From contig JAHCHY010000010.1 of assembly GCA_026129485.1 (NCBI GenBank), positions 62,001 to 126,000 on the forward strand: a stretch of DNA of 64,000 nt, read 5' to 3'. This DNA is from Cyclobacteriaceae bacterium. Its GTDB lineage: Bacteria > Bacteroidota > Bacteroidia > Cytophagales > Cyclobacteriaceae. Positions 17,603 to 25,601 of the stretch are shown piece after piece. The notes under the pieces are model-generated. The model was not told where the DNA came from and did no database searches. It was given only the letters and a program-made list of their open reading frames with translations. Position 1 is the first letter of the stretch, and the number at the start of each line of letters is the position of its first letter. A program made the translations under genes and the position numbers.

Positions 17603-18396
17603 TGGTTTACTCCATCCAACCGGCCGCAAAACCTGAGGTGCCAATTATTGTTAGTGTACCGCACTGCGGCACGGCTTTCCCGGATGAGATAAAAGATCAG
17701 TACAAGCCTAAGCTGATAGAAGCTCCCGGTGATACGGACTGGTTTGTGGATACGTTGTATGATTTTGTTCCGGCTATGGGCATCACCATGATTACCGCGC
17801 ATTACAGCCGTTGGGTAATTGACCTTAACCGCGATCCGTACAGTAAGCCCCTTTATAAAGATGGGCGAATTATTACTCCGTTGTGTCCCGCTACTACTTT
17901 TCTGGGTGAGAGCATTTACAAAGATGAGCGGCAGGAGGTGGATCTGCTTGAAGTAAAACGCAGGCGCGAGTTGTACTATCAGCCTTACCACGCCAAGGTG
18001 CGTGAGCTGTTAGCGCAACGTAAGCGTAAGCATGGAAAGGTATTGCTGTGGGATTGCCATTCTATCAGGCAAACGGTACCATCCATTCGACCGGATAAGT
18101 TTCCCGATTTGATTTTAGGTGATGCAGATGGCACATCGGCTTCTCCCGGGCTGATTGAATCGGCCCTAAGTGTTCTGGATCATAGCGGCTACACCGTTTC
18201 GCACAACCATCCGTTTAAAGGAGGCTACATTACACGCAAGTATGGCAAGCCATTGAAGAACCGCCATGCCCTGCAATTGGAAATGACGAAAGTAAACTAC
18301 ATGGATGATGCGGAGAAGAGCTATGACAAAGCGCGTGCAGATAAAATGCGCGAATTGCTGAAACGGGTTTTTGAGAAATTGATTGAGCAGATATAG
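17602..18396 (+). CDS. hutG: N-formylglutamate amidohydrolase (HutG type)
   Basis: 264 residues. FGase family signatures: VPHCGTAFPDE (near 19, metal-binding His), DTDWFVDTLY, HYSRWVIDLNRDP, LLWDCHSI (near 150) and the C-terminal LQLEMTKVNYMD. Reaction: N-formyl-L-glutamate + H2O to L-glutamate + formate. The product of HutF, encoded directly downstream, is its substrate, so the pair carries out the two-step route from formimidoylglutamate to glutamate. The stop codon lies at the edge of a repeat that begins the DUF559 module. Confidence 0.88.
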   Translation: MVYSIQPAAKPEVPIIVSVPHCGTAFPDEIKDQYKPKLIEAPGDTDWFVDTLYDFVPAMGITMITAHYSRWVIDLNRDPYSKPLYKDGRIITPLCPATTFLGESIYKDERQEVDLLEVKRRRELYYQPYHAKVRELLAQRKRKHGKVLLWDCHSIRQTVPSIRPDKFPDLILGDADGTSASPGLIESALSVLDHSGYTVSHNHPFKGGYITRKYGKPLKNRHALQLEMTKVNYMDDAEKSYDKARADKMRELLKRVFEKLIEQI

Positions 18397-18419
18397 TCCC
18401 TCACCCCGCCTCGTTCCTC
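18395..18419 (+). repeat. left copy of the direct repeat around the DUF559 module
   Basis: A 25-base sequence starting AGTCCCTCACCCC and ending CGTTCCTC; it matches 18819-18844 at 24 of 26 aligned positions (one gap, one substitution). It starts inside the hutG stop codon and ends just before the ATG of the DUF559-HutF gene. Confidence 0.85.
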
Positions 18420-20252
18420 ATGACCAGACCTAAACCCAAAGACCAAAAGATTGAAGTTTGGTCAAGAGCCAAAACCCCCGATCAGATTTTGGGTTATGCA
18501 AGAGAGATGCGGAAAAACCCCACAGAAGCTGAAGCGCTTTTATGGGCTAATCTCAGGAACAGGAAGCTGAACAATCTTAAGTTTAGGAGGCAGCAACATA
18601 TACAAGGTTTTATTCTTGATTTTTATTGTGATGCTGCACGATTGGGAGTTGAAGTGGATGGAAGAATTCATTTGTCAAAAGAACAGATAAAGTATGATAA
18701 CCAAAGAACTGCATACTTAGCTGAATTTGGCATCAGGATAATTCGGTTTACGAATGAAGAAGTTAAAGAGAATCTTAAAGGCGTGCTTAGCAAAATTTTA
18801 AGTGAAGCTTCGATTTCAAGTCCCTCACCCCGGCCTCGTGCCTCGGCCACCCCTCTCCCTGGGGAGAGGGGTAGGGGTGAGGGACTAAAATTCTACCGCT
18901 TCACTTCCCTGCTTCAAAAAGAAGGCTGGCTTGAATCTGCCTATGTGGGTGTTGATGCAAAGGGTGTGGTTCAATACCTAAGCTCAGCGCCACCGGGTTA
19001 TGGCATAGCCGTTGAATCCGTTGCCGGCTTTGCCTTGCCGGGATTTCAGAATGCACACTCGCACGCGTTTCAGTATGCGATGGCCGGTCTTGCTGAAAAT
19101 CATCCTGCGGGGGTGGCCGATGATTTCTGGACGTGGCGCGAAGCGATGTATCAATGCGCGTTGTCGCTCGACCCGGATCAGGCACAGGCAGTAGCCGCTA
19201 TGCTTTATGCCGAAATGGTGCGCGTGGGTTATACCCATGTGGCGGAGTTTCATTACCTGCATCACGATAAAGAGGGCGGGCCTTATGCGCAACCGGCAGA
19301 GATGGGGCTTCGTATGGTAGAAGCGGCTAAGCAGGCCGGAATAAAAATCACGTTAATACCGGTCTTCTATCAGAAAGGTGGCTTTGGGTTAGATCCGCAG
19401 CCGCGACAACGCAGGTTTATTTCCAAAACGGTTGATGATTATTTCAAGCTGTTAGATGCATCTGCGGAAGCGATTAAAGACTATGCGGATGCAACCTTAG
19501 GCTTTAGTGTGCACTCGCTTCGTGCGGTTGAGCTGAACGACATCAAGACAACCTTTCAGCAAGGACCGAAGCAGCAGCCGTTTCATCTTCATGTAGCGGA
19601 GCAAAAGAAAGAAATTTCCGATTGCCTCGCTTATTGTGCTAAACGACCTATGCAATGGCTGCTGGATAATGTTGATGTAAACGATCGTTTTAATCTGGTT
19701 CACTCCACACACCTCGATGATGATGAGCTGACCCGGCTCGCAAAGTCAGGTGCCAGTGTGGTGTTGTGCCCTTCTACCGAAGGCAACCTGGGCGATGGCA
19801 TTTTCCGGATGAAAGAATATGTAAGGCTGGGCGGGAAGTGGTGCATCGGTACCGATAGCCATATCGGGTTAAATCCATTGGAAGAATTTCGCATGATTGA
19901 TTATCGCCAGCGATTGATTACCAACCAGCGTAATACATTTGAAGGCGATGCAGCAGCTTATTTAGTGAATGAAGGGATTGCATCCGGCCGCAGGGCAATG
20001 GGCGTTGCATCCCCTGATCATTTTGAGATCGGTCAGCCGCTGGATGCCGTGGTATATCACTCCGGCTCGCATCTGCTGGCCCATACATCTGCAAAAAACA
20101 GGCTGGCCACGCTTTTATATACAGGCGATACCAGCCGTATTGCCGGAACATTAGTTAATGGCAAGTGGGTAGTAAAAGATCAGCATCATCAAAACGGCCA
20201 CGCCATAAAAGCCGCTTTCGCGAAAGCGATGCAGGCGATAAAAAATCGATGA
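18420..20252 (+). CDS. hutF: DUF559 nuclease-fold domain fused to formimidoylglutamate deiminase HutF
   Basis: 610 residues. Residues 1-130 are a DUF559 (Vsr-like restriction-fold) domain: NPTEAEALLWANLRNRKL, KFRRQQHIQGFILDFYC, GVEVDGRIH and IRIIRFTNEEV. Residues 131-155 (PSPRPRASATPLPGERGRG) are the translation of a palindromic repeat. Residues 156-610 are a full-length HutF: FQNAHSHAFQ (metal His), VAEFHYLHH, FSVHSLRA, HLHVAEQ and IGTDSHIGLN. HutF converts N-formimidoyl-L-glutamate to N-formyl-L-glutamate and ammonia, feeding the HutG encoded upstream. There is no ATG, GTG or TTG in frame near the HutF beginning (CTA at 18885 sits where relatives have Met), so HutF seems to be made only as the fusion. 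Confidence 0.88.
   Translation: MTRPKPKDQKIEVWSRAKTPDQILGYAREMRKNPTEAEALLWANLRNRKLNNLKFRRQQHIQGFILDFYCDAARLGVEVDGRIHLSKEQIKYDNQRTAYLAEFGIRIIRFTNEEVKENLKGVLSKILSEASISSPSPRPRASATPLPGERGRGEGLKFYRFTSLLQKEGWLESAYVGVDAKGVVQYLSSAPPGYGIAVESVAGFALPGFQNAHSHAFQYAMAGLAENHPAGVADDFWTWREAMYQCALSLDPDQAQAVAAMLYAEMVRVGYTHVAEFHYLHHDKEGGPYAQPAEMGLRMVEAAKQAGIKITLIPVFYQKGGFGLDPQPRQRRFISKTVDDYFKLLDASAEAIKDYADATLGFSVHSLRAVELNDIKTTFQQGPKQQPFHLHVAEQKKEISDCLAYCAKRPMQWLLDNVDVNDRFNLVHSTHLDDDELTRLAKSGASVVLCPSTEGNLGDGIFRMKEYVRLGGKWCIGTDSHIGLNPLEEFRMIDYRQRLITNQRNTFEGDAAAYLVNEGIASGRRAMGVASPDHFEIGQPLDAVVYHSGSHLLAHTSAKNRLATLLYTGDTSRIAGTLVNGKWVVKDQHHQNGHAIKAAFAKAMQAIKNR
18819..18886. repeat. right repeat and palindrome of the DUF559 module
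   Basis: AGTCCCTCACCCC (18819-18831) faces its complement at 18874-18886, and an inner CCCCTCTCC/GGGGAGAGGGG pair sits between them. The first 26 bases are also a direct repeat of 18395-18419. The whole element is translated as the linker of the fusion protein. Confidence 0.85.
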
Positions 20253-20316
20253 TAGATAATGAAGATTTAAAAATCTTCTGATCAGGGTTCGGGATTACAA
20301 ATCCCGAACAGCTTAG
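20252..20316. repeat. intergenic repeat unit 1
   Basis: About 65 bp holding two palindromes: GAAGATTTAAAAATCTTC and TTCGGGATTACAAATCCCGAA. A near-identical unit follows at 20377-20442. Between the units is a third palindrome of similar type (TGGTCGGCATTACAAATG...). It begins at the hutF stop codon and may serve as its terminator. The GATTACAAATC core recalls REP-type elements. Confidence 0.75.
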
Positions 20317-20376
20317 TTTTTTTTGTTGATTGGTGTGTAGTGAAATTGCGCTGGTCGGCATTACAAATGTTGACCA

Positions 20377-20442
20377 ATAGATGATGAAGATTTAAATATC
20401 TTCTGATCAAGGTTCGGGATTAACAAATCCCGAATAGCTTAG
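20377..20442. repeat. intergenic repeat unit 2
   Basis: Second copy of the unit at 20252-20316, differing at a handful of positions but keeping both palindromes. The gap 20253-20518 holds only these units and the probable promoter of the next gene. Confidence 0.75.
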
Positions 20443-20518
20443 AAACCTGGAATTCCCTTTACCGGCTTTTAGTTTGTGATAAATCGTTAACTTAGTATAA
20501 CACTAAACAGTTGTAAAA

Positions 20519-20971
20519 ATGAAAACATTGGGCTTAATACTTTTTATGGTAGTTGGTTCATTAAACCTATTTGGGCAGCAGTACAAAACAGTAGAACTAA
20601 AACCAATTGCAAAGCAGGGCTGGCGATACTATTATGATTTTAAACGCCTGGGCGGCCCCATTGCATTGGAGGTTCCGTTAATTGCAATTAATGACGAAGA
20701 GACCTTTAGACTTTACAAAACATCAAAAACCATAAGGGCGGTTGGTCAGGCTTTGGGTTTTATACCGCTGTTCTATATTATTTCCATTCCTGAAAACGGA
20801 TTCATTAACCCTTCAACTTTTTGGATATTGGTTGGGAGCTCATTGGCAGCCCAGTTAGGAATGGAAACCTTGGGTCATTTTAAACTTGGCAAGGCTATCG
20901 ACCGTTACAATTTGCTTATCTTTCAACCCAGCAGTAACTCGTTGGGGTTACAAATTAAATTGCAGTTTTAG
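20519..20971 (+). CDS. small exported or membrane protein, unknown
   Basis: 150 residues. Signal peptide (LGLILFMVVGSLNLFG), a short soluble stretch (YKTVELKPIAKQGWRYYYDF), then two hydrophobic segments (AVGQALGFIPLFYIISIP near 84-101 and FWILVGSSLAAQLGMETLG near 107-125). No recognised family. It stands alone between the repeat units and the cassette-like insertion. Confidence 0.6.
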   Translation: MKTLGLILFMVVGSLNLFGQQYKTVELKPIAKQGWRYYYDFKRLGGPIALEVPLIAINDEETFRLYKTSKTIRAVGQALGFIPLFYIISIPENGFINPSTFWILVGSSLAAQLGMETLGHFKLGKAIDRYNLLIFQPSSNSLGLQIKLQF

Positions 20972-21061
20972 CGCGATTTAAGATTTCACTCTTTCTAAGC
21001 GGAGTCTTCGCTTCCATTAGTTAGTTAAATTTTTTCTAACCATTTGTTGAATAATCAATCG

Positions 21062-21088
21062 CGGAGTCCGAAGCGAGACTCCGCGCGG
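21062..21088. repeat. GCGGAGTC palindrome
   Basis: CGGAGTC and GACTCCG arms around CGAAGCGA, with a related half-copy (GCGGAGTCTTCGCTTCC) near 20,999-21,015. It sits directly beside the downstream end of the small cassette. Confidence 0.6.
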
Positions 21089-21093
21089 AAGAT

Positions 21094-21177
21094 CGTTTGT
21101 ATATAAAACGTGGCGGCACTCCAAATTAATAATTAATCAACAAATTGTGCCGGCATGTTTTATATACTTTGTTGTGT
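21094..21177 (-). repeat. attC-like site C (small cassette)
   Basis: Minus strand, in order: R''-like ACACAAC (21171-21177), AAAG, then 21-bp arms at 21147-21167 and 21099-21119 that pair at 19 of 21 positions, then CAAACG at the predicted exchange point. Total about 84 bp, within the attC range. The half-site beyond the exchange point (ATCTTCC) is not GTT-like. The arm of this site extends into a 17-base match (2 mismatches) with the complement of the cassette start near 21864-21880. Confidence 0.65.
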
Positions 21178-21184
21178 GCCGTTT

Positions 21185-21862
21185 CTACTCCCATATTTTC
21201 CACCAAGGCTTTTTCTCATTAGCTGTCCACTGAGTCTTAGCATTTAGTTTTAGTCCGTCCGTCACAGGTGTCCATAGTAAGAGCTTTCTTTCTTCCTCAG
21301 TTCTAAAGTCTTGATAGTCGTAATGTCCAATTTCATCTTGTTCACCAGTCAGAACGATTCGTTTGTTGGTCAGCCAGTCAATTACCCTTTGAATTACTTC
21401 GTCAATCTCAGGGTCGAAGCTATTTATTAAATCCTGTTTTTCCTCTTCCTTCAAATCGTTCCAATTGTCTTTGGAATACTTTGATGGAGGAACCTCAACC
21501 ATAAGTCCATAACCAAGTCCAAGGTCCTGTAGAAAATTGTAACCCTTACAGTATAGATTGTAAAACTCCATCAGGATAAATGGCAGTCGCTCGTTTTTTT
21601 GTTTGGCCTGGTTTAATAACTCAAGCATTTTGTATGTCTCAAACTCTCCAATGTCAACCAGCCGCTTTAGAATATTGTACAGTTCATACTTGGCTCCGCT
21701 CTTTTTGTAGTCCAACGAAATTATGTCGAGATAGTCGTTAGGATCCAACATAGTCTCTAGATTTTTCGATTCATAAACCCACTTCTCAAAGTCGTCAAGT
21801 GATATGTCGCCTTTGATTGTCTTGAAAAATCTTTCCTTTATGTTAACTGGTAACTCTCTCAT
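21185..21862 (-). CDS. single gene of cassette C, unknown acidic protein
   Basis: 225 residues from the ATG at 21862. An ATG at 21883 adds seven residues but straddles the predicted cassette junction, so the inner start is preferred. The product is soluble, helix-rich and acidic (KIKGDISLDDFEKWVYES, YELYNILKRLVDIGEF, WNDLKEEEKQDLINSFDPE) and ends WWKIWE. No catalytic motif and no family that I recognise; size and charge resemble stand-alone immunity-type proteins, but that is a guess. It is more AT-rich than its neighbours and fills a 787-bp unit with its stop just before the attC-like site, the normal arrangement of an integron cassette. Confidence 0.65.
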   Translation of the reverse strand: MRELPVNIKERFFKTIKGDISLDDFEKWVYESKNLETMLDPNDYLDIISLDYKKSGAKYELYNILKRLVDIGEFETYKMLELLNQAKQKNERLPFILMEFYNLYCKGYNFLQDLGLGYGLMVEVPPSKYSKDNWNDLKEEEKQDLINSFDPEIDEVIQRVIDWLTNKRIVLTGEQDEIGHYDYQDFRTEEERKLLLWTPVTDGLKLNAKTQWTANEKKPWWKIWE

Positions 21863-21886
21863 TTTAGAAATGGCACCCAACATCTA

Positions 21887-21920
21887 AATATAAGAAACTT
21901 ATTTCCTATATCCCCTTATT
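21887..21920 (-). repeat. 34-bp array-start sequence, copy 1 (attI-like)
   Basis: The 34 bases are identical to 41582-41615 (on the plus strand starting AATATAAGAAACTTATT). On the minus strand they are followed by TAGATG|TTGGGTG, the predicted recombination point of cassette C. It overlaps the stop codon of the MBL-fold gene by two bases. It contains a short hairpin (ATATAAGAAA/TTTCCTATAT). Confidence 0.7.
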
Positions 21921-22773
21921 AGGCGACTTGCCCTATCGTAGTCCGCTCCCCTAACTTCAATACCCGGTAAGGTTGTTTAACGGTGTTGGCTTCCCTCTCG
22001 AACTCCTTCACATCAGCCGTATTGAATTTAAACAGGTCGTAATGATGCGGAATTACCAACCGGGTATTTATTTCTTTTCCAAGCAAAGTGGCTTCCTTGC
22101 AGTTCAGGTTTCCGGCTACACCGCGGGAAGGATCATTGCCATTGATGGGCAGGAAGGCAACATCAACGTGGAAAGGGTTCAGGATATTCACCATATCATC
22201 ATACCACAGCGTATCGCCACTGTGGTAAACCGTAAACTTTCCAAACTGTACTACAAAGCCCATAAAGCGGCAACGGCCCTGCTCATCGCGCTCAATTTCG
22301 TTGTGCGCAGCCGGTACGCCATGAAAAGTGAAATCATCAACCGCTTTTACATCTCCGTCATTCATCCCGATAGGAAAATGCAAGTCGCAATTTACACGAT
22401 CAGCCACAAAGCTCCGGTTGGCCTCGGGAATGATGAATTGGATGTTGGGATTCACCCGAAACAAAGGCAGCAGTGTTTCGGCATCTAAATGATCGGTATG
22501 ATTATGACTGGACGTAACGATGTCGATGCAATCCAGCAGGTGCGGCTCAATTACTAATTCGCTGATGCGCTCGTGCGGTTTACTGGTAGCTGCATACTTC
22601 TTCGTAAGCGAATCCGAAAGGTAAGGATCGAACAACAAACACTTTCTATTCCACTGAATTAAAAACCCACTTTGCCCAAGCCACCAGATATCGAACGACT
22701 CTGCACTGCCCGCACTTTTTGCCTTCCGGATTTCGGTTGCGAGCGAGGAGCCCTGGTTGTGAGGTTTGAGCAT
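21919..22773 (-). CDS. MBL-fold metallo-hydrolase, UlaG-like
   Basis: 284 residues. The metallo-beta-lactamase HxHxDH motif is SHNHTDHLD (near 88-96); further ligands are in GVPAAHNEIE, VYHSGDTLW (near 185) and VIPHHYDLF (near 241). The layout matches the L-ascorbate-6-phosphate lactonase (UlaG) branch, whose members hydrolyse lactones or phosphodiesters. The substrate cannot be told from sequence. It lies downstream of the MetE-like/SIS/ROK/SDR cluster on the same strand but over 100 bp away. Confidence 0.85.
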   Translation of the reverse strand: MLKPHNQGSSLATEIRKAKSAGSAESFDIWWLGQSGFLIQWNRKCLLFDPYLSDSLTKKYAATSKPHERISELVIEPHLLDCIDIVTSSHNHTDHLDAETLLPLFRVNPNIQFIIPEANRSFVADRVNCDLHFPIGMNDGDVKAVDDFTFHGVPAAHNEIERDEQGRCRFMGFVVQFGKFTVYHSGDTLWYDDMVNILNPFHVDVAFLPINGNDPSRGVAGNLNCKEATLLGKEINTRLVIPHHYDLFKFNTADVKEFEREANTVKQPYRVLKLGERTTIGQVA

Positions 22774-22784
22774 ACTTTCTATTA

Positions 22785-22871
22785 GTTACTGGTTTCTTGT
22801 TGCTGGCAGTACGGTGTAAACTTATAAATTACTCCTTCCAAACCAGAAGCGAGCAACCAGAAGCCAGTAAC
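22785..22871. repeat. intergenic inverted repeat
   Basis: GTTACTGGTTTCTTGTTGCT at 22785-22804 pairs with 22852-22871 at 18 of 20 positions. It fills the gap between the MBL-fold and MetE-like genes. Confidence 0.6.
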
Positions 22872-22886
22872 ATTGGCCACCGGCAA

Positions 22887-23918
22887 CTACTTTAAACTTT
22901 CTCTCACTTTTTTTGCTCCGCGCACCATATTCACCAGCTTCTGCCTCGAAGCCCAACGCGCGGTTTGACTTAGTCCGCAGTCTGGCGCTACGGCAAGTTT
23001 TTCGGCAGGCACGTATTGCAAACATTTTTTAATGCGCTGCACCACATCGTCTTCCGTTTCGATGTAATAGTTTTTCACATCAATAATACCTACGGCCACA
23101 TCCATTTTTTCGGCAAACGCAGCTAACAATTCCGCTTCGGCAAACTCGCGGTTGGCCATTTCAATGTGCACTTCATCCACCGAAAGGTGAAGAAAATCCG
23201 GCAGCATAGGCGCAAGGCTTCTGTAGCCTACCGGCCTGCCTTTAAAATTTCCAAAGCATAAATGCGTGGAGAGCCTGCACTTGCCTGCTACACCAGCAAC
23301 CGTACGATTAAAAATATCCACGAATCGCTGCGTATCTTCTTTGTAGGCATAGCAGCTCATGGAAGGCTCATCAACCGTGATCTCGGTACAGCCGGCAGCA
23401 ACCAGGTCTTCCAACTCTTTTTTAACAAATGGCAGCAAGGCTTCCGTAATGGCATACCGGTCTTTGTATTTTTCATTGGGTAGTAAACGACCGCTTAATG
23501 TATAGGGGCCGGGTACGCTGGTTTTCAGTACGGGGCCATTGGGGGCAAGCTTTTGTAAACGCTTAAACTCTTTTACCGCGCCTAATCCGTTGGGAGCAGT
23601 CAAGGTATCTGCGATAGAATTTTTTCCGCGCTGGTCATGCGCAGGCGGACCGAACCTGCGCAACTCGTCTGTATTTTCTTTTATGCCTTTAATGAATCCG
23701 TAAAAGGAAAGATTAAAATCCAGCCGGGTTTGTTCGCCATCGGTAATTACATCAAGCCCGGCCGTAACCTGGTCGTGAATGGCAGCGATCACCGCATCAT
23801 CAATCAGCTCTTCGCGGTCGGCATTGCCAAACTCGTGCAGATGTTTAACAGAAAACTCAAGCCATCCCGGGAACGGGTAGCTGCCCACCACAGTGGTGCG
23901 AATAGGTAGAGGTTGCAT
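22887..23918 (-). CDS. cobalamin-independent methionine synthase-like methyltransferase
   Basis: 343 residues, corresponding to the C-terminal catalytic barrel of MetE only. TTVVGSYPFP at the start is the family signature. Zn-ligand positions are visible in STHLCFGNF (near 215), VDEVHIEM and VAPDCGLSQT (near 313). Single-domain members occur in many bacteria and archaea and transfer methyl groups from donors that are often unknown. Its position directly behind SIS, ROK and SDR genes (3 bp from the SIS gene) suggests joint expression, but a link between methyl transfer and sugar catabolism is not evident. Confidence 0.88.
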   Translation of the reverse strand: MQPLPIRTTVVGSYPFPGWLEFSVKHLHEFGNADREELIDDAVIAAIHDQVTAGLDVITDGEQTRLDFNLSFYGFIKGIKENTDELRRFGPPAHDQRGKNSIADTLTAPNGLGAVKEFKRLQKLAPNGPVLKTSVPGPYTLSGRLLPNEKYKDRYAITEALLPFVKKELEDLVAAGCTEITVDEPSMSCYAYKEDTQRFVDIFNRTVAGVAGKCRLSTHLCFGNFKGRPVGYRSLAPMLPDFLHLSVDEVHIEMANREFAEAELLAAFAEKMDVAVGIIDVKNYYIETEDDVVQRIKKCLQYVPAEKLAVAPDCGLSQTARWASRQKLVNMVRGAKKVRESLK

Positions 23919-23921
23919 AGC

Positions 23922-24707
23922 TTATTTTTTAGTGCCTACATGTTCATATAATTTTGCCAGCCGGTGCGCGTGCTCGTCATACGCGCTTTCAAAAAGCTGC
24001 GTGGCTTTTTCTTTGCCTGCGATATTCGCTGCAGTTAATACCTTGGGCGGATGCCCGGCCTCGGTAAGCAGTTGCGCTACTTCGGCTTTGATGCAGTTAA
24101 TTAACATCGCCCCGCCCACCGTTGAGCCCGGAGCTACCGGTGTGTCTAATCCGTTAATATAAATCATCGAGTCGCCAACAGGCGCACCGGTGTCTAATAT
24201 CAGGTCAGAGAAATCGCCCAACTTTTTTCCATCGCTTCGTTTGCTTTCGCTTTTGGCAGAATGCTGTTGCGTAATGATGGAAACCACTTTTACTTTTTTC
24301 TGCTGAAACAGCTCCGCTATTTCCACCGGCACAATGTTGGTTCCGCTGGAAGAGATGATGAGCGCGGAATCAGCAGGCGAAACATCAAAGTTGCGGAGTA
24401 TGCGATCGGCTAATCCGGGTACGTTTTCGAGGAACATGGCTTGACGCTGACCGTTTGCACCTACTACGAGATTGTGAAACGTAAGCGAAAGTTCAACAAT
24501 CGGGTTGAATCCCGGGAAGGAGCCATAGCGCGGCCACATTTCTTCCACCATAATACGGCTGTGGCCAGAGCCGAACACATGCACCATCCTGCCCTGAAGA
24601 ATGGAATTTGCAAACCACTGTGCAGCTTGTTTGATGTTCGCTTCCTGTGCCGCTACTGTATCGGCAATTTTTTTACTTAGTGATATGTATTCGTTAATAA
24701 CACTCAT
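23922..24707 (-). CDS. SIS-domain sugar isomerase-like protein (UPF0309 type)
   Basis: 261 residues. A sugar-isomerase (SIS) fold with VHVFGSGHSRIMVEEM (near 41, phosphosugar-binding), ALIISSSGTNIVPVEIA (near 134) and APVGDSMIYINGLDTPVAPGST. The family binds or isomerises phosphosugars, or senses them in regulators; here no DNA-binding domain is attached. It overlaps nothing but is 2-3 bp from both neighbours, in an SDR-ROK-SIS-MetE-like operon. A role with the ROK kinase on the same amino sugar is a reasonable inference. Confidence 0.85.
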   Translation of the reverse strand: MSVINEYISLSKKIADTVAAQEANIKQAAQWFANSILQGRMVHVFGSGHSRIMVEEMWPRYGSFPGFNPIVELSLTFHNLVVGANGQRQAMFLENVPGLADRILRNFDVSPADSALIISSSGTNIVPVEIAELFQQKKVKVVSIITQQHSAKSESKRSDGKKLGDFSDLILDTGAPVGDSMIYINGLDTPVAPGSTVGGAMLINCIKAEVAQLLTEAGHPPKVLTAANIAGKEKATQLFESAYDEHAHRLAKLYEHVGTKK

Positions 24708-24709
24708 AG

Positions 24710-25600
24710 CTATTTGATTTTGGAAAGCGCAAACCCTGCCGCTCCCAATGCACCGGCAAGATCGGAAAAGTGTGCGAACTGAATAGATGTTTGTTTACCA
24801 CCGGGCTGCCATTCAAACTCAGCGATATGCTGCTGCAAAGGCTTCATCAGAATTTCATCGGCTTTGGAAATACCACCCCCGATAATCACGACTTCAGGCG
24901 AAAGTATGTTGATGAACGAAGCAATGGCTGCTGCAAGCTTACGCACCGAAGCAAGCCACACCTGTGTAGCAAAGGCATCGCCTGCCTTGTAAGCCTCAAC
25001 TAAATCCCACGTGGTTTTAAACCTGCCGTTTGATCTTGCCTCGATCGATAAGTTGCCAATAGCATCCTCAAGGCTGCCGGGCATGTTCGTAACATCTTTT
25101 TTATCATCCTGCGCGTCAACCGTAACATGGCCAAGATGCCCGGCCATTTGTCCCACGCCCTGGTACAGCTTGCCTTCTATCAAAATACCACCGCCCACCC
25201 CGGTGCCCAGCGTAAGCATAACGGCATATTTTTTATTTTTTGCCACCCCGAATTGCGCTTCGGCCATCAGCGCAGCATGCGCATCGTTCAATACATAAAT
25301 GCGTTCACCGGTATAATCACTCCAGTTAAAATTTTCCAGTCCGGGTAACCGGCCCGGCATAAATTCAATGCAGGTGTTGGCTGCATTGGCAAGGCCCGGT
25401 GCAGAAAGCCCGATAATAGTAACCGGTAACCTGGCTTCCTGCTTTAGCTGCTGAATGATCTGCTTTACGGATTGCTTCCAGTGCGCATCGTTCTGTTCAT
25501 CTGTGTCCTGCCGGATTTCATGCACAATGGTTCCGTCAGCCTGTACGAGTATGGCTTTGATGTGTGTGCAGCCGAGGTCGATTCCAATAGCAAGCTCCAT
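24710..25600 (-). CDS. ROK-family sugar kinase
   Basis: 296 residues. The actin-like ATPase fold has AIGIDLGCTHIKA (phosphate loop 1), IGLSAPGL, VLNDAHAALMAEA (catalytic Asp) and TLGTGVGGGILIEG. The first Zn-ligand His remains in GHLGHV, but the Cys-rich CGCGxxGC motif of classic ROK glucokinases is replaced by DDKKDVTNMPGSLEDAIG, so this member lacks the structural zinc. N-terminal HTH is absent, making it a kinase rather than a repressor. Probable substrate: a hexose or amino sugar. Confidence 0.88.
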   Translation of the reverse strand: MELAIGIDLGCTHIKAILVQADGTIVHEIRQDTDEQNDAHWKQSVKQIIQQLKQEARLPVTIIGLSAPGLANAANTCIEFMPGRLPGLENFNWSDYTGERIYVLNDAHAALMAEAQFGVAKNKKYAVMLTLGTGVGGGILIEGKLYQGVGQMAGHLGHVTVDAQDDKKDVTNMPGSLEDAIGNLSIEARSNGRFKTTWDLVEAYKAGDAFATQVWLASVRKLAAAIASFINILSPEVVIIGGGISKADEILMKPLQQHIAEFEWQPGGKQTSIQFAHFSDLAGALGAAGFALSKIK

Positions 25601-25601
25601 A

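Noticed and set aside
20252-20442. Short CRISPR-like array
   Set aside because: Only two 65-bp units, each internally palindromic, with one spacer and no cas genes.
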